DNA of 59,835 bases from Gnetum montanum (GCA_015680685.1 MNCI01009457.1:590306-650140); one strand, 5' to 3'. Positions 53,901 to 59,835 are shown, numbered from the stretch's first letter. Program-made: numbers and translations. The notes: generated from the letters alone by a model not told the origin.

Positions 53901-56087
53901 TTTCACTTATCTAATTGGCAGAAAGGCACTGCCCTTGCTATGACAAATATCAACAGGGTGTGGACTGCATAAGCAAATACTTTAAGAGAATGCTAGCATT
54001 GCGTAGGTATTTGAATTTCTCGATATTCTTCACGCATGTGATTTATTTCACTTAACATTGTCAGTGTTTTATCGTGTATCTCCTTTCCTGTGTGTGGGGC
54101 AGTTCATGGTTAGAAGACCTGTCTAACTTCTTTAATCAAAAATTAGATCTGGTTGACTAGAAACTGTACAATCAAATGAACAGCCACACCAGTGAGTTGA
54201 ATCTTCACAAAGATAATGAAAGAAAGATAGGCCACTGCATTAGATAAACTGTACCCTTGAAAGGGTTTAAAACTAAAGAAGCACCAATGTAATCAACAAC
54301 ACTATAAAAGCTGAACCCTTGCAAGGGTGAAGAGCCAAAGAAGCATGAACATAGTTAATCACACTAGATGAACTGAATCGCTGTAAGGATGAAGAGCGAA
54401 TTCTAATCTATAGGATTCTATAAATTGAAAAACTTTGCTAAAGACTTGCACTTATCTTGTTACATATAAGATTATCCTATTCTTCTAATGCTATATCTGT
54501 GATTTTTTTGGACGGTTAAGCTTGGAGGAATAATAGAATTTGTAAAGTAATGATGAATTCTTTATTCATAGAGAGTTGTAGATTATTTGTACTTGAGTAT
54601 GGATATTTTTATTATTGTTAATGTATATGTTGCTTCATTCATATTAAATAATCATTTATTCTTATTTTCTTAACTTTTTAGTTGTTTCAAAGGTTTTTTT
54701 TTTAATATCTGAATGAAATGGATCATGAAATTATGAATATTTTTCAGGTTTTTGGTTTCCCCAACTTTTCATTTATAAAACCAATAAGCCAATTTTGTGG
54801 GTTGCTTTTAAACATTAATCAATCGAATTTATGAATCCTTGATAGAAATCCAAGTCACAGGTCATATTAAGGATGACATGTTTCTAAATGGTCGCACTTT
54901 TACCTTCAGATGAGGGATGTGCTGCCTATTCAAATTTTGAAAAGAATGCATAACACTATTCTCTGTTAGAAATTAAAATCCGGAGCTTGCTGTAGATGAA
55001 CTTTGACAGCATTTAGGTCATGTTCAATTAGAATGGATTTAAAAGCTGATATTCTAAAAGCATTGGTAACAAAGTTTTAAAAAGAAGTTTTAATATGGCA
55101 AATTTGTTTGTCAGATTAAGAGAGGATAATTTCAAGGTAAGAAAATTGCCTTGACAAGATTTTATAGGTTATTTGTTGAAGATCTTTGGTCTGAAAGTAA
55201 ATATCATAGGTTTTAAATAGAGAAATTTAGGTTTTCTCAATCACTATAACAAAAATGCAAATGCTTCAACAGATTCTGAAAGAAGAGAATTGCACAATAT
55301 AAATATGAATGTGCAAATAAGCTAAAAAACAGCATCTTAGATACTTTGGTCTTGTTTAAAGATTGAATCTCTTAGAAAGAGTTGCTACGATTTTGCCTTG
55401 TAATTTTTATGTTATAAAAACAACTCTAGCTATTCTTGGATCTTAATATATATGGCAGTTGCAGATTACTCATTTAGCTAAGTACGATCATTCTGATAAC
55501 TTTACATTACTGCAGCTTTGGATTTTTATGGTGCCCTTAGATCACGAACATATGACGATCGCGTTCTAGAGGTATATCTATAAAGAGGACATTGGGATAA
55601 TTTGATTTTGCCAGTACCAATATTATGTCCACAATAAACCTGCTGATCGATAGCCATTTCATTTTCCAGTGGGTGAGCGAAATTGGTGGTGCAGAAAAAC
55701 TGGGGGAGATGCTACTCAACAACCGGAATAAAGACGAACTTCCAGAATTTATACATCCCGAGGTGATTTACTACCACACAAATTTTTGAAGGGTTAATTT
55801 AGTATAGATATTATTAGTGCAGGAGGTCATCCTATTTCTAAAGTAGCGTTTGTACTTCCTAGACTCGCTAATGTTTTTTGAAATTTAATTTCAGATCAAA
55901 ACTCGAAATAATTTTATTGATTAAAAAAAACCTTTTAATTAGTCTCGTGTGAATAGATCTAGCTAACAATCACTTCCAAATTTTTCAGCAAACCATTGAA
56001 AATCTGATGAAGGCAGGTTATGCACTCATGCAAGAACAAGAAAAAGTTTTGAGCATGAGACTTTCAGAAGACTACATGAAGAGATGA
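2617..56087 (+). CDS. Rubisco activase-like AAA+ protein (At1g73110 type), 12 exons, chloroplast-targeted
   Basis: Joined exons: 2617-2977, 3096-3181, 8170-8179, 30650-30712, 43489-43602, 51121-51182, 52625-52679, 53048-53249, 53541-53647, 55516-55571, 55670-55762, 55989-56087. They total 1,308 nt, giving 435 residues, close to the usual length of this subfamily. All introns are GT-AG and all phases agree. The protein has a Ser-rich N-terminus (likely transit peptide, about residues 1-50), an N-terminal activase domain, Walker A GGKGQGKS, Walker B LMINDLD, sensor-1 VTGND, the arginine-rich [10 protein letters not shown] segment and the lid helix [11 protein letters not shown]. It ends LSEDYMKR, without the C-terminal redox-cysteine extension of alpha-type Rubisco activase. 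The uninterrupted RVSVGQDWR segment favours the activase-like subfamily over canonical RCA. Canonical RCA uses ATP to remodel inhibited Rubisco in the stroma; whether this paralogue does so is not shown by sequence. A second ATG at 2635 is an alternative start (429 residues). Confidence 0.95.
3096..3181 (+). CDS. Exon 2: N-terminal activase domain ([19 protein letters not shown])
   Basis: 86 nt after a TTCAG acceptor, closing the split Ala codon and ending in phase 0 at a GTACTT donor. It encodes [17 protein letters not shown] and then [10 protein letters not shown], matching the family block that precedes the conserved (D/E)K-x-VVHI motif. Intron 1 is only 118 bp. Confidence 0.92.
3182..8169 (+). 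other. Intron 2 (4,988 bp)
   Basis: GTACTT...TTTACAG. AT-rich and mostly unrecognised. It includes a short TCA/ATC-rich run near 5,938 and a copia RNase H relic around 5,930-6,300 (minus). No host exon besides its flanks was seen. Confidence 0.8.
5930..6300 (-). pseudogene. Ty1/copia RNase H relic
   Basis: On the minus strand, in two frames, are fragments resembling the end of copia pol: [14 protein letters not shown] (compare the family S-x-x-E-A-E-Y block), and downstream [13 protein letters not shown] (compare the Y/C-D-N-x-x-A-I block). Stops and frameshifts are frequent and no LTRs were found. Short, degenerate match, so moderate confidence. Confidence 0.5.
8170..8179 (+). CDS. Exon 3: 10-nt microexon (codes Glu-Lys-Ile plus one base)
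   Basis: Sequence GAAAAGATTG. Exon 2 ends in phase 0 after ...SAFM and exon 4 starts with the last two bases of a codon before VHIVKN, so an exon of length 1 mod 3 is required. The family consensus at this point is three residues (D-K-L) before V-V-H-I. Ten nt coding E-K-I plus the G of Val restores exactly that. The flanks are strong splice sites: a T-rich tract ending TTTACAG upstream, GTAAGA downstream. I scanned 3182-30652 for a 7-nt GAYAARG alternative with AG/GT flanks and saw none. Confidence 0.88.
9770..10022 (-). pseudogene. Importin-alpha (karyopherin alpha) exon fragment
   Basis: The minus-strand translation runs [53 protein letters not shown] and [20 protein letters not shown]. 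This is ARM-repeat sequence of the importin-alpha nuclear-import adaptor, including the [13 protein letters not shown] and [12 protein letters not shown] blocks. Homology starts right after CTTTTTGTCCCAG, which looks like a retained splice acceptor, so this is probably a captured genomic exon rather than a processed copy. There is no adjacent ARM-repeat exon, start codon or NLS-binding remainder. A substitution such as R for the usual C in the EA-WTISN block suggests decay. It lies antisense to the host gene. Confidence 0.8.
10447..10606 (+). repeat. tRNA-derived SINE-like element
   Basis: The head is clearly tRNA-like: GTGTTAGCTTAGTAGTAAGAG (A-box) from 10448 and AGTTTGATTCC (B-box) at 10495-10505. 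A non-tRNA tail follows, up to the edge of repeat X copy A. Internal Pol III promoter boxes are seen; activity is unknown. Confidence 0.55.
10612..14712 (+). repeat. Long LTR-like repeat X, copy A
   Basis: 4.1 kb bounded by TGTAGGACCC and ...GTGGGGCACTACA, collinear with copy B (20,420-30,374). A TATTTATAG box lies at 13,001 and the same one at 22,519 in copy B, as expected for an LTR promoter. Unlike copy B the flanks differ (GTTCA left, GGGCT right), so this copy is rearranged or abuts other sequence directly. It contains an extra ~650-bp retroposon-like insert at about 13,870-14,520. No protein domain is recognised; a 60-codon minus-strand frame (11,019-11,201) is shared with copy B but resembles nothing known to me. 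Confidence 0.65.
13870..14520 (-). mobile_element. Retroposon-like insert in repeat X copy A
   Basis: This block is absent from the equivalent place in copy B (about 30,165). It begins with a T-run on the + strand (an A-tail on the minus strand), preceded on the minus strand by a TTAATACATCCC sequence like other LINE 3' ends in the window. Target duplication is obscured by the A/T-rich site. No protein domain is visible. Confidence 0.45.
15892..16140 (-). pseudogene. Protease-region segment of the endogenous pararetrovirus
   Basis: An 82-codon stretch containing an A-C-I-D-T-K-A segment where an aspartic protease would have D-(T/S)-G. The catalytic Asp is kept but the invariant Gly is lost, so it is inactive as written. 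It sits between the zinc-knuckle and RT regions. Confidence 0.6.
16273..16542 (-). mobile_element. Retroposon inserted in the pararetrovirus (15-bp target-site duplication)
   Basis: AGGCACATTTACCTT occurs at 16258-16272 and again at 16543-16557, flanking this segment. A T-run follows the left copy, so the inserted element is on the minus strand with an A-tail. The sequence next to the tail is LINE-3'-end-like. About 180 bp of the insert is the N gap, so its identity (SINE or truncated LINE) is unknown. The viral reading frame resumes across the duplication. Confidence 0.75.
16345..16521. other. Assembly gap (177 N)
   Basis: A run of N inside the retroposon that interrupts the pararetrovirus. 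Open frames crossing it are not real. Confidence 0.99.
16955..17173 (-). pseudogene. Zinc-knuckle segment of the endogenous pararetrovirus
   Basis: A 72-codon open stretch. It carries one CCHC nucleic-acid-binding knuckle ([15 protein letters not shown]) followed by an acidic Glu-rich segment, the usual order between capsid and protease regions. It is flanked by stops on both sides and is not an independent gene. Confidence 0.75.
18401..20414. other. AT-rich spacer between pararetrovirus and repeat X copy B
   Basis: No domain recognised. Open frames at 18,783-19,037 and 19,025-19,252 (minus) are short and unlike known proteins. It might be viral leader or flanking DNA. Confidence 0.5.
23152..24423 (+). 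pseudogene. LINE A ORF1 (nucleic-acid-binding, zinc knuckle)
   Basis: A broken frame starting MFSKFGQL. 23,467-23,727 resembles the DUF4283-type N-terminal domain of plant LINE ORF1 proteins (W-x-L-...-LLFSFQ block). After a frameshift comes a CCHC knuckle in [15 protein letters not shown] near 24,050-24,095. Such proteins coat the element RNA. Stops at 23,209 onward and the frameshift make it non-functional. Confidence 0.7.
24424..28495 (+). pseudogene. LINE A ORF2: endonuclease - RT - zf-RVT - extra C-terminal domain
   Basis: An APE-like endonuclease starts at [10 protein letters not shown] (24,475) with LQDTK, GDFN and ASDHW motifs. RT follows, with KLDITKAYD (about 26,165), [13 protein letters not shown] (about 26,340) and HYMDD (about 26,475), here one frame off. 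A zf-RVT CPLC...HHFIYGC lies near 27,190-27,235. The frame from 26,658 to 28,494 is continuous apart from nonsense codons: 14 TAG, 3 TGA and no TAA by my count. After the zinc finger come about 200 residues of an unfamiliar domain ([45 protein letters not shown]), then a Glu/Gln-rich helix and the tail ending LGLDVPL. Confidence 0.88.
30650..30712 (+). CDS. Exon 4: VVHIVKNY...VPLILG segment
   Basis: 63 nt between an ATCTTGCAG acceptor and a GTAAAA donor. It encodes (V)[18 protein letters not shown] then IL(G), the strand and helix leading into the P-loop. It ends after one base, which pairs with GT of exon 5 to give the Gly before [10 protein letters not shown]. Confidence 0.93.
31806..31866 (+). 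repeat. T-rich tract (about 60 nt)
   Basis: Almost pure T with scattered C and one G. It may be an old A-tail of a minus-strand retroposon or a polypyrimidine microsatellite. No target duplication was identified. Confidence 0.7.
32212..36066 (+). mobile_element. LINE B: 5'-truncated L1-type element
   Basis: It starts within ORF2 upstream of RT (matching LINE A from about 25,400) and ends in an AAAAAAAAGAAAAGAAA tail at 36,044-36,066. It encodes KLDITKAYD near 32,990, the degenerate catalytic box FSDD near 33,290, and zf-RVT CPLC...HNHFIYQC near 34,170-34,230. The extra domain follows ([37 protein letters not shown]), then a Glu-rich coiled-coil region at 35,100-35,500 dense in TAG. More AT-rich and more decayed than LINE A. 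Confidence 0.88.
36158..36404 (+). repeat. 5' LTR of the copia element
   Basis: TGTTAG...TTTTCA. It contains TATATAATG near 36,331 and AATAAAATAA near 36,357, candidate promoter and processing signals also found in the 3' LTR. Confidence 0.95.
36405..36421 (+). other. Primer-binding site of the copia element
   Basis: TGGTATTAGAGCCGTGC lies directly after the LTR and is complementary in most positions to the 3' end of initiator methionine tRNA, the usual primer of plant copia elements. Confidence 0.85.
36475..40689 (+). pseudogene. copia gag-pol polyprotein, broken
   Basis: Gag begins MSSAKQSSM and has a UBN2-like region (36,550-37,127: [13 protein letters not shown]). Its zinc knuckle near 37,275-37,330 has Tyr in place of the second Cys and is out of frame. 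GAG-pre-integrase ([24 protein letters not shown]) is at 37,930-38,060 and the integrase core ([27 protein letters not shown]) at 38,110-38,440. RT ([31 protein letters not shown]) spans 39,290-39,900 and RNase H ([31 protein letters not shown]) 40,310-40,690. Stops at 36,526 and 37,126 (TGA) and at several later sites (TAG/TGA), plus frameshifts near 37.25 and 38.5 kb, inactivate it. Confidence 0.93.
40795..41035 (+). repeat. 3' LTR of the copia element
   Basis: Differs from the 5' LTR by a handful of substitutions and small length changes, chiefly in a T-run. It is followed by the AAGAA target duplication. Confidence 0.95.
41041..41700 (-). pseudogene. RTE-type LINE reverse-transcriptase relic
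   Basis: The minus-strand translation carries the pattern of the RT C-terminal half of plant RTE-clade LINEs: PNDIVLVD (decayed A-D-D box) near 41,610-41,640, [20 protein letters not shown] near 41,520-41,570, [11 protein letters not shown], and LDGLVVC-like sequence at the end. Many stops. It starts at the right edge of the copia target duplication, so the copia insertion may have cut or bordered it. Confidence 0.7.
43489..43602 (+). CDS. Exon 5: Walker A / P-loop
   Basis: 114 nt. It encodes (G)[19 protein letters not shown] followed by [26 protein letters not shown] is the nucleotide-binding P-loop, and the SSGELES loop is the family signature after it. The acceptor is TGCAAG, less typical but AG; the donor is GTAACT. 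Confidence 0.95.
44576..47759 (+). mobile_element. LINE C: 5'-truncated, GC-rich L1-type element
   Basis: It starts inside RT ([18 protein letters not shown] near 44,665) and continues through [13 protein letters not shown] (45,226), the catalytic box YTDN in place of xxDD (about 45,340), and zf-RVT CPMC...HQHFVHEC (about 46,220-46,275). The extra domain follows ([61 protein letters not shown]; 46,600-46,960), then a tail ([20 protein letters not shown], 47,330-47,420). It is strikingly richer in G+C and CpG than its surroundings. The 3' end and target duplication are unresolved because LINE D is inserted near its 3' end. Confidence 0.88.
47760..48958 (-). mobile_element. LINE D: 5'-truncated copy, minus strand
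   Basis: Flanked by the 14-bp duplication GTTGTGCAGGTTCT (47746-47759 and 48959-48972). The minus strand contains the extra domain ([35 protein letters not shown]), the coiled-coil tail ([24 protein letters not shown]) and a 3' UTR. The 3' UTR matches LINE A, including TGTACAAATGTACA (47804-47817) beside TTTTTTGGAATAA. It begins right at the extra domain. Confidence 0.88.
49410..49560 (+). repeat. tRNA-derived SINE-like element
   Basis: A-box-like GGTTAGCTCGCACC near 49,428-49,441 and a B-box GGTTCAAAGCC at 49462-49472, the same organisation and B-box as the element at 1,690. A non-tRNA tail follows. Confidence 0.5.
50117..50299 (-). pseudogene. Ty1/copia GAG-pre-integrase/integrase relic
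   Basis: The minus-strand frame includes [18 protein letters not shown] then [13 protein letters not shown], resembling the CxxC-x-GK block and the H-x-D-(L)-C/W-G-P start of the copia integrase. The remainder of an element is not recognisable nearby; the open frame at 49,815-50,063 (minus) is unidentified. Confidence 0.55.
51121..51182 (+). CDS. Exon 6: [21 protein letters not shown]
   Basis: 62 nt between TATTTTCAG and GTTAGA. With the G carried from exon 5 it reads [18 protein letters not shown] then KNQ, the conserved helix between the P-loop and Walker B in activases. It ends in phase 0. Confidence 0.93.
51183..52624 (+). other. Intron 6 (1,442 bp)
   Basis: GTTAGA...TTTTCCAG. AT-rich; no feature recognised. 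Confidence 0.85.
52625..52679 (+). CDS. Exon 7: Walker B
   Basis: 55 nt between TTTTCCAG and GTGAGA. It encodes [18 protein letters not shown] plus one base. LMINDLD is Walker B, with the acidic pair that binds Mg2+ and activates water. Confidence 0.95.
53048..53249 (+). CDS. Exon 8: sensor 1 and arginine-finger region
   Basis: 202 nt between ATATCAG and GTCAGT, the largest exon after exon 1. Motifs in order: [20 protein letters not shown], the uninterrupted [32 protein letters not shown] (sensor-1 Asn in TGND), then DGRMEKFYW with the arginines placed as in activase inter-subunit contacts. The final Trp codon is split by the intron. Confidence 0.96.
53541..53647 (+). CDS. Exon 9: lid domain start (QPTREDI...AFPNQ)
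   Basis: 107 nt between AAGTGCAG and GTAATT. It completes the split Trp and encodes [20 protein letters not shown], then [15 protein letters not shown], the first helices of the C-terminal alpha-helical subdomain. Confidence 0.94.
53648..55515 (+). other. Intron 9 (1,868 bp)
   Basis: GTAATT...ACTGCAG. No coding feature. 53,873-53,905 resembles a segment at 44,340-44,372 in intron 5 (shared GTTCAGGT..GGGGC.TGACAATT). Confidence 0.85.
55516..55571 (+). CDS. Exon 10: lid helix [15 protein letters not shown]
   Basis: 56 nt between ACTGCAG and GTATAT. It encodes (A)[18 protein letters not shown]. The FYGALRSR segment corresponds to the sensor-2 helix of the family. Confidence 0.94.
55670..55762 (+). 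CDS. Exon 11: [19 protein letters not shown]...
   Basis: 93 nt, 31 complete codons, between TTTTCCAG and GTGATT. It encodes [20 protein letters not shown] followed by [11 protein letters not shown], matching the C-terminal region of activase-like proteins. The preceding intron is 98 bp. Confidence 0.93.
55989..56087 (+). CDS. Exon 12: C-terminus and stop
   Basis: 99 nt after TTTTTCAG, ending in TGA at 56085-56087. It encodes [20 protein letters not shown] and ends [12 protein letters not shown]. No redox-active cysteine pair is present. Confidence 0.93.
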   Translation, partial: QTIENLMKAGYALMQEQEKVLSMRLSEDYMKR

Positions 56088-56378
56088 AACTACTCAGTTC
56101 AAAACAAAATGTATCATCATGTAAATTTTTTAATTTATTTTTATTTTTTTAAAAGCATTCATTTACAAATGTGACTCTGGAAATTCTCATAATTCCGTAT
56201 AAAACTTATAATTTCTACCCTATTACACCAGTCAGTTCACCATTCTAAGATAACACTAAAGAAAATCAAGATATCATGCAATGCGAAAATTCCAAACTCT
56301 GCAATATTCCGAAGTATCCTCAACTGCACTGTTTTGGTTCATCAAATAGACTCTACTATTCTGGAAAACAGTATTATA

Positions 56379-56384
56379 AATAAA
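56379..56384 (+). terminator. Candidate polyadenylation signal AATAAA
   Basis: The first AATAAA after the stop codon of the activase-like gene, about 290 nt downstream, in an AT-rich stretch. Plant polyadenylation signals are loose, so this is only a candidate. Confidence 0.35.
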
Positions 56385-56814
56385 CTGGTAAGCCATTAAA
56401 ACCGAAACCAAAGCGATCTCACAAAATCCAATAGTCGGTCTGCCTTAACAAGGAGGAATTATTCGACGGAGACATTTCAAAACTCTAAAAACGAAACAAT
56501 GATGATGATTTGTAAGCAACATTGGCATCAGTTAGGAGCGAAAGACTAAGTTAGATTTAAATCACCGAGATTCATCTGAACTATGCAATTAACATCATGT
56601 GCCAATGTATTAGAAAACCATCACCAAAACAACCTGAAAAAAAAGGAAGCGAAGGCATTCAAACCAAAAATGCGCCTAAATACACATCAACTTGCCTTCC
56701 TAATATCACATCGCTAACTATCGTGAAAACCGAAAACAAAATCCAGAGAACAAGGATAGAAACTTGATTGCATTAATATTAGATTCATAATCATGCCTCG
56801 GAAGTGAATTGTCA

Positions 56815-57015
56815 TCAAAAAGCTAACAATGAAGTTAGCTTGCAGAAAGATAACGCAGTATAAAGATAAAAATTCGTCATCGGCTTGCTATAACGCGTAT
56901 GCTTAGAACAACATCCGACTGTTGTTTCCAGAAAGACAAAAAACATAGCTGCGAGATCTCTCAAGAGTTCTTTACACAGCCTTATGTTCAAAATATTTAG
57001 CCCCGAGTTTGCCAT
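56815..57015 (-). CDS. Possible minus-strand small gene or first exon (unidentified)
   Basis: An ATG at 57015 opens a 66-residue frame starting MANSGLNILNIRLCKELLRD, with hydrophobic AAMFFVFLE next. Upstream on the same strand are AAACCCTAACCC (telo-box) at 57035-57047 and a TGGGCC site-II-type element at 57150-57155. That combination is typical of plant promoters for translation-machinery genes and snoRNAs. I do not recognise the peptide. It could be a first exon, a small ORF in a non-coding transcript, or chance. Tail-to-tail with the activase-like gene. Confidence 0.35.
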   Translation of the reverse strand: MANSGLNILNIRLCKELLRDLAAMFFVFLETTVGCCSKHTRYSKPMTNFYLYTALSFCKLTSLLAF

Positions 57016-57034
57016 TTTATGGCACTGCGTATCG

Positions 57035-57155
57035 AGGGTTAGGGTTTCAATCAGATCCAGGAACATACAAGGCAAAAAACTAATTAATTGATTAATTAAC
57101 CTTGGTATTATCTTCATCTGCGATCCTTTCCCTTTTATTTTTATTTTCATGGGCC
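57035..57155 (-). promoter_or_regulatory. Telo-box plus TGGGCC (site II) candidate promoter
   Basis: Read on the minus strand, GGCCCA comes first, then about 100 nt later AAACCCTAACCC, 20 nt before the ATG at 57015. The pairing is a known plant promoter module; function here is inferred. Confidence 0.4.
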
Positions 57156-57444
57156 GAGTATATTGAATTGAAAGTTACATCCTCTATTTCCATTTTTTTT
57201 CCAACCAGATTGTAATTAGCTTATAGTAACGAGGATTAAGGTTTCAGATTTAGAAACATCCAAGGCAAATTAAAAAAATAAACGAAATCGTTTGTTATTA
57301 TTTTTTTACAACATCGCTTTTGATCGGATTTTCTTTGAAAAAAAATAATTTTACGAGGCTAGCATGTTTCCAAAGCTGCCTCAGTCTTGATCCTTTTTTT
57401 GGAACCTCATTGTAAGGGTGTGAGAAAATGAAATAATTTGACCA

Positions 57445-57620
57445 AGGAACCAAACCTATTATCTACAAGTTCAATGCTCATTCTACCAATGCAGGGTCCT
57501 TGGAGGCGAGGTGGATGAGGGAAAGCCTACCTCTTTCCACTAGCCACCTCAAGGCTTAAACTTAACTCTTACAACTTAAGAAACAAGCACTTTACCATCA
57601 CGCCAAGTAGTGGTCCCTAA
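57445..57620 (-). repeat. tRNA-derived SINE-like element
   Basis: The minus strand has TTGGCGTGATGGTAAAGTGC (A-box-like), then AAGTTTAAGCC (B-box-like), then a GC-richer body. This is a tRNA-like head of a SINE. The boxes are imperfect. Confidence 0.4.
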
Positions 57621-59835
57621 TTTGAAATTGTTTTGTTACAAGAATGAAATGAGACATGGGTAGGCCACTAGGATGGAATAGGGTGGCTCCAACTTACTAA
57701 AGACCATGATACACCCTAAGACATATAACCAATAATGAGATGTGTTAAAACTCTTAATTTGGTAACCTAGCACCTGTGCCTCTGTATAGCCAAGAGGATA
57801 CATAAAGAAGAATTATAGAGGAATATAACAAGGCTTCAAGTATGACAATGAGCTAATCATTTGAGCCAACTATCACATGTGCCCATTACAATATCTTAAA
57901 AGAATTACTAGGAATATAATGTTATTTTAATTAACGTATAGTTTTGATGTCGAGTAAGGGAGGGTTGTTGGACCTTAAAAATAATAATTAACTTATAAAA
58001 TGATTATTGTAAATATTTGACTATAGAAAATCATTTCTTTAGAGTAATGGTAAGATCAATGCATTGAAGGTTGATCATTCAAGGAGTATACACACTAGAA
58101 AATTGAGTTAAAAGAAAATATGAATAAGGGATGGTGTTAGAACCCTAGGACATGAAGAATTAGAACCCAAAACATTTCTTTTAATAATATTTACTCCTAA
58201 GACATATAATCATATTAGAACTTTATAACTTAGTATTTCCTATCAAAATTGAATCTATAACTAAGGGTTACTAAATTAAAGGTCTTACCACTAGGGTAAC
58301 ACCTTAGAGGAAATTAGTTTCAATTCTTAGGGATCATAGGAAGTGGGGGAATTGTTGAAACCAAATAACTATAATGAAGTGTTAGCCTACTAGCAAAACT
58401 CTTAATTTGAAAGCTCTAAATCAGAGGTTTGATTCTATGTTGAGTTATAATATTCTACTTGGACTATGTATCTTGGAGTGTACCTATATTACAATTATTT
58501 TGGGGTTCCAACACCCCAAAGGGGGGTGTCGAACCTCAAAAGAAGGAATAATAATATATATATATTTTTAAAAAGTGTATCAAATCATCAAAGAGAAAGT
58601 TTAAAGAAAAAGCCTAATGGTTTTGGAGATGCCTTTTCAGGTTTTCATTCTTACAATGAATTCTGAAAATCCTCCCCTCTAGGGTAAAAAAAGAATCAAG
58701 CCTTACCCTCAGAAGCACCTTCATGGGTTTTCATTCCTTACTAAAGAGTTTCATGTAAAGGGAAGGAGAAAACTCTCTCTAACGAAAAAAGAATGCATCA
58801 ATCAAAAATCAAGAACAAAAACAACAAAAGTTGAAAGCTTTCCATCCTTAAGCCTCCAAAACAAAAAGAAATTAATACAGTAGAAAACAAATTAACTGTT
58901 TAATTTTCATTGGGATCCTTTTTTCTTGAAGTTGTAATTGAAAAACATCTTTGAGAATCTAGTATTTTCAACACTTGAAAAAAGGTCATAGTTATGGTCT
59001 TGCTACTGGAAAATAATTACACACTGAAGCTTCCAAATAGAGTAGAGAACAATGGGTAGAAAACAATTCCAAATGCAAAGAAATGAAGTAGACAAAGCAA
59101 GTTGATCACCAATAATGACTTCATTGATGTTTGATTGAAAGCTCATTTTCAAGCATGTTGAGCAATATGACACTAAAAAAAACACGAAAAAATAGTCTTC
59201 ACTTTTACAAAGAGGACACTAGTGAGAAACATTTTCCATATGTTTAAGATGAGTGCCAATAGGAAGACCTTGATGAATAAGACATCATAAAAATATACGA
59301 ATTTTAGGAAATATAGGAGCTCTTCAAATATCTTTTATTTTCCTCATTCAAAAGTAATTGCATTTTTCAAACCTTATTGAATTTCTTAATTCTTTGTAAT
59401 AATCTCATAAGCAACTTTCAAATTAAAAGGAAAAACATGTTAGTCATCCTTCCAAAAAATATTTGGAAAATCTTGATGCAGATTGTTGTCAACTCTAAAT
59501 AAAATCTTAGATGAGAAATTAATTTTTCAAAAAAAAATTTCTCTTTCTATTTAAACCATAGAGGCTACTAGCTTCATTCCAAGTACTCCATCTAGTATGC
59601 ATACATAGACAAGAAACTGCAATGATACCAAATATGCTCCAAGTGGTACATAATCTAGATGCATTAGCAGCCCTAGCTCCTTCACTAAAGGGAGCTACCA
59701 TGGGCTAATATGAAACTTCCATAGAACTTAAGTGTAACATTATAACTTTATAACTTAATATTATTTACTGGTGATGAGACGTGACTTGCATGTGCCGCGA
59801 TATCACGTCCCGCCGCCATATCTATAAATAAGAGG
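57621..59835. other. Downstream intergenic region
   Basis: AT-rich, with several short repeats (58,020-58,080 and 58,380-58,440 also have weak tRNA-like heads) and the hairpin above. No gene recognised. The last 63 bases begin TGATGAGACGTGACTTG and end with TATAAATAAGAGG, possibly the start of an LTR continuing beyond the window. Confidence 0.5.
58498..58541. repeat. Hairpin-forming inverted repeat
   Basis: An arm TTTTGGGGTTCCAACACCCC at 58498-58517, a short A/G loop, and a near-complementary arm ending GAACCTCAAAA at 58541. Strong stem potential; role unknown. Confidence 0.6.

Overview
This is a nuclear genomic window from a plant, most likely a gymnosperm. One recognisable host gene fills nearly all of it. 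The gene runs on the + strand from 2,617 to 56,087 and encodes a 435-residue AAA+ protein of the Rubisco activase family, of the Rubisco-activase-like type represented by Arabidopsis At1g73110. I assembled 12 exons by hand. All introns are GT-AG, every phase is consistent, and the total is 1,308 nt including the stop. The coding sequence is only about 1.3 kb of a 53.5-kb gene, the rest being introns of 5.0, 22.5, 12.8 and 7.5 kb plus seven smaller ones. Introns this long, inflated by old decayed transposons, are typical of conifers, cycads and Ginkgo, so the gymnosperm call is an inference. Exon 3 is a microexon of only 10 nt (8,170-8,179), stranded between the 5.0-kb and 22.5-kb introns.

Layout. 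1-2,616: upstream DNA with a SINE-like element. 2,617-3,181: exons 1-2 (transit peptide and N-terminal domain). Intron 2 (3,182-8,169): mostly unrecognised, with a Ty1/copia RNase H relic. Intron 3 (8,180-30,649): an importin-alpha exon fragment, a tRNA-like SINE, a long LTR-like repeat X (copy A), a decayed endogenous pararetrovirus on the minus strand carrying a later retroposon and an assembly gap, and repeat X copy B. Copy B holds a solo-LTR-like element, which holds a near full-length L1-type LINE (A). Intron 4 (30,713-43,488): LINE B, a complete Ty1/copia element with matching LTRs and target-site duplication, and an antisense RTE-type LINE relic. Intron 5 (43,603-51,120): GC-rich LINE C with minus-strand LINE D inserted into it, a SINE-like element and a copia relic. 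51,121-56,087: exons 6-12 with short introns. 56,088-59,835: downstream DNA with a possible minus-strand gene start (TGGGCC element plus telo-box) and further SINE-like and hairpin sequences.

The encoded protein has a complete AAA+ core: Walker A in exon 5, Walker B in exon 7, sensor 1 and the arginine-finger region in exon 8, and the alpha-helical lid in exons 9-12. Nothing points to a broken gene. None of the mobile elements contributes recognisable coding sequence to it, and all appear defective.

The most unusual signals are four. First, the 10-nt microexon. Second, a conserved extra domain after the zinc-finger of the LINE reverse transcriptase, shared by all four LINE copies. Third, in-frame TAG codons recurring at the same positions in independent LINE copies. 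Fourth, the four-deep nesting of elements within intron 3.
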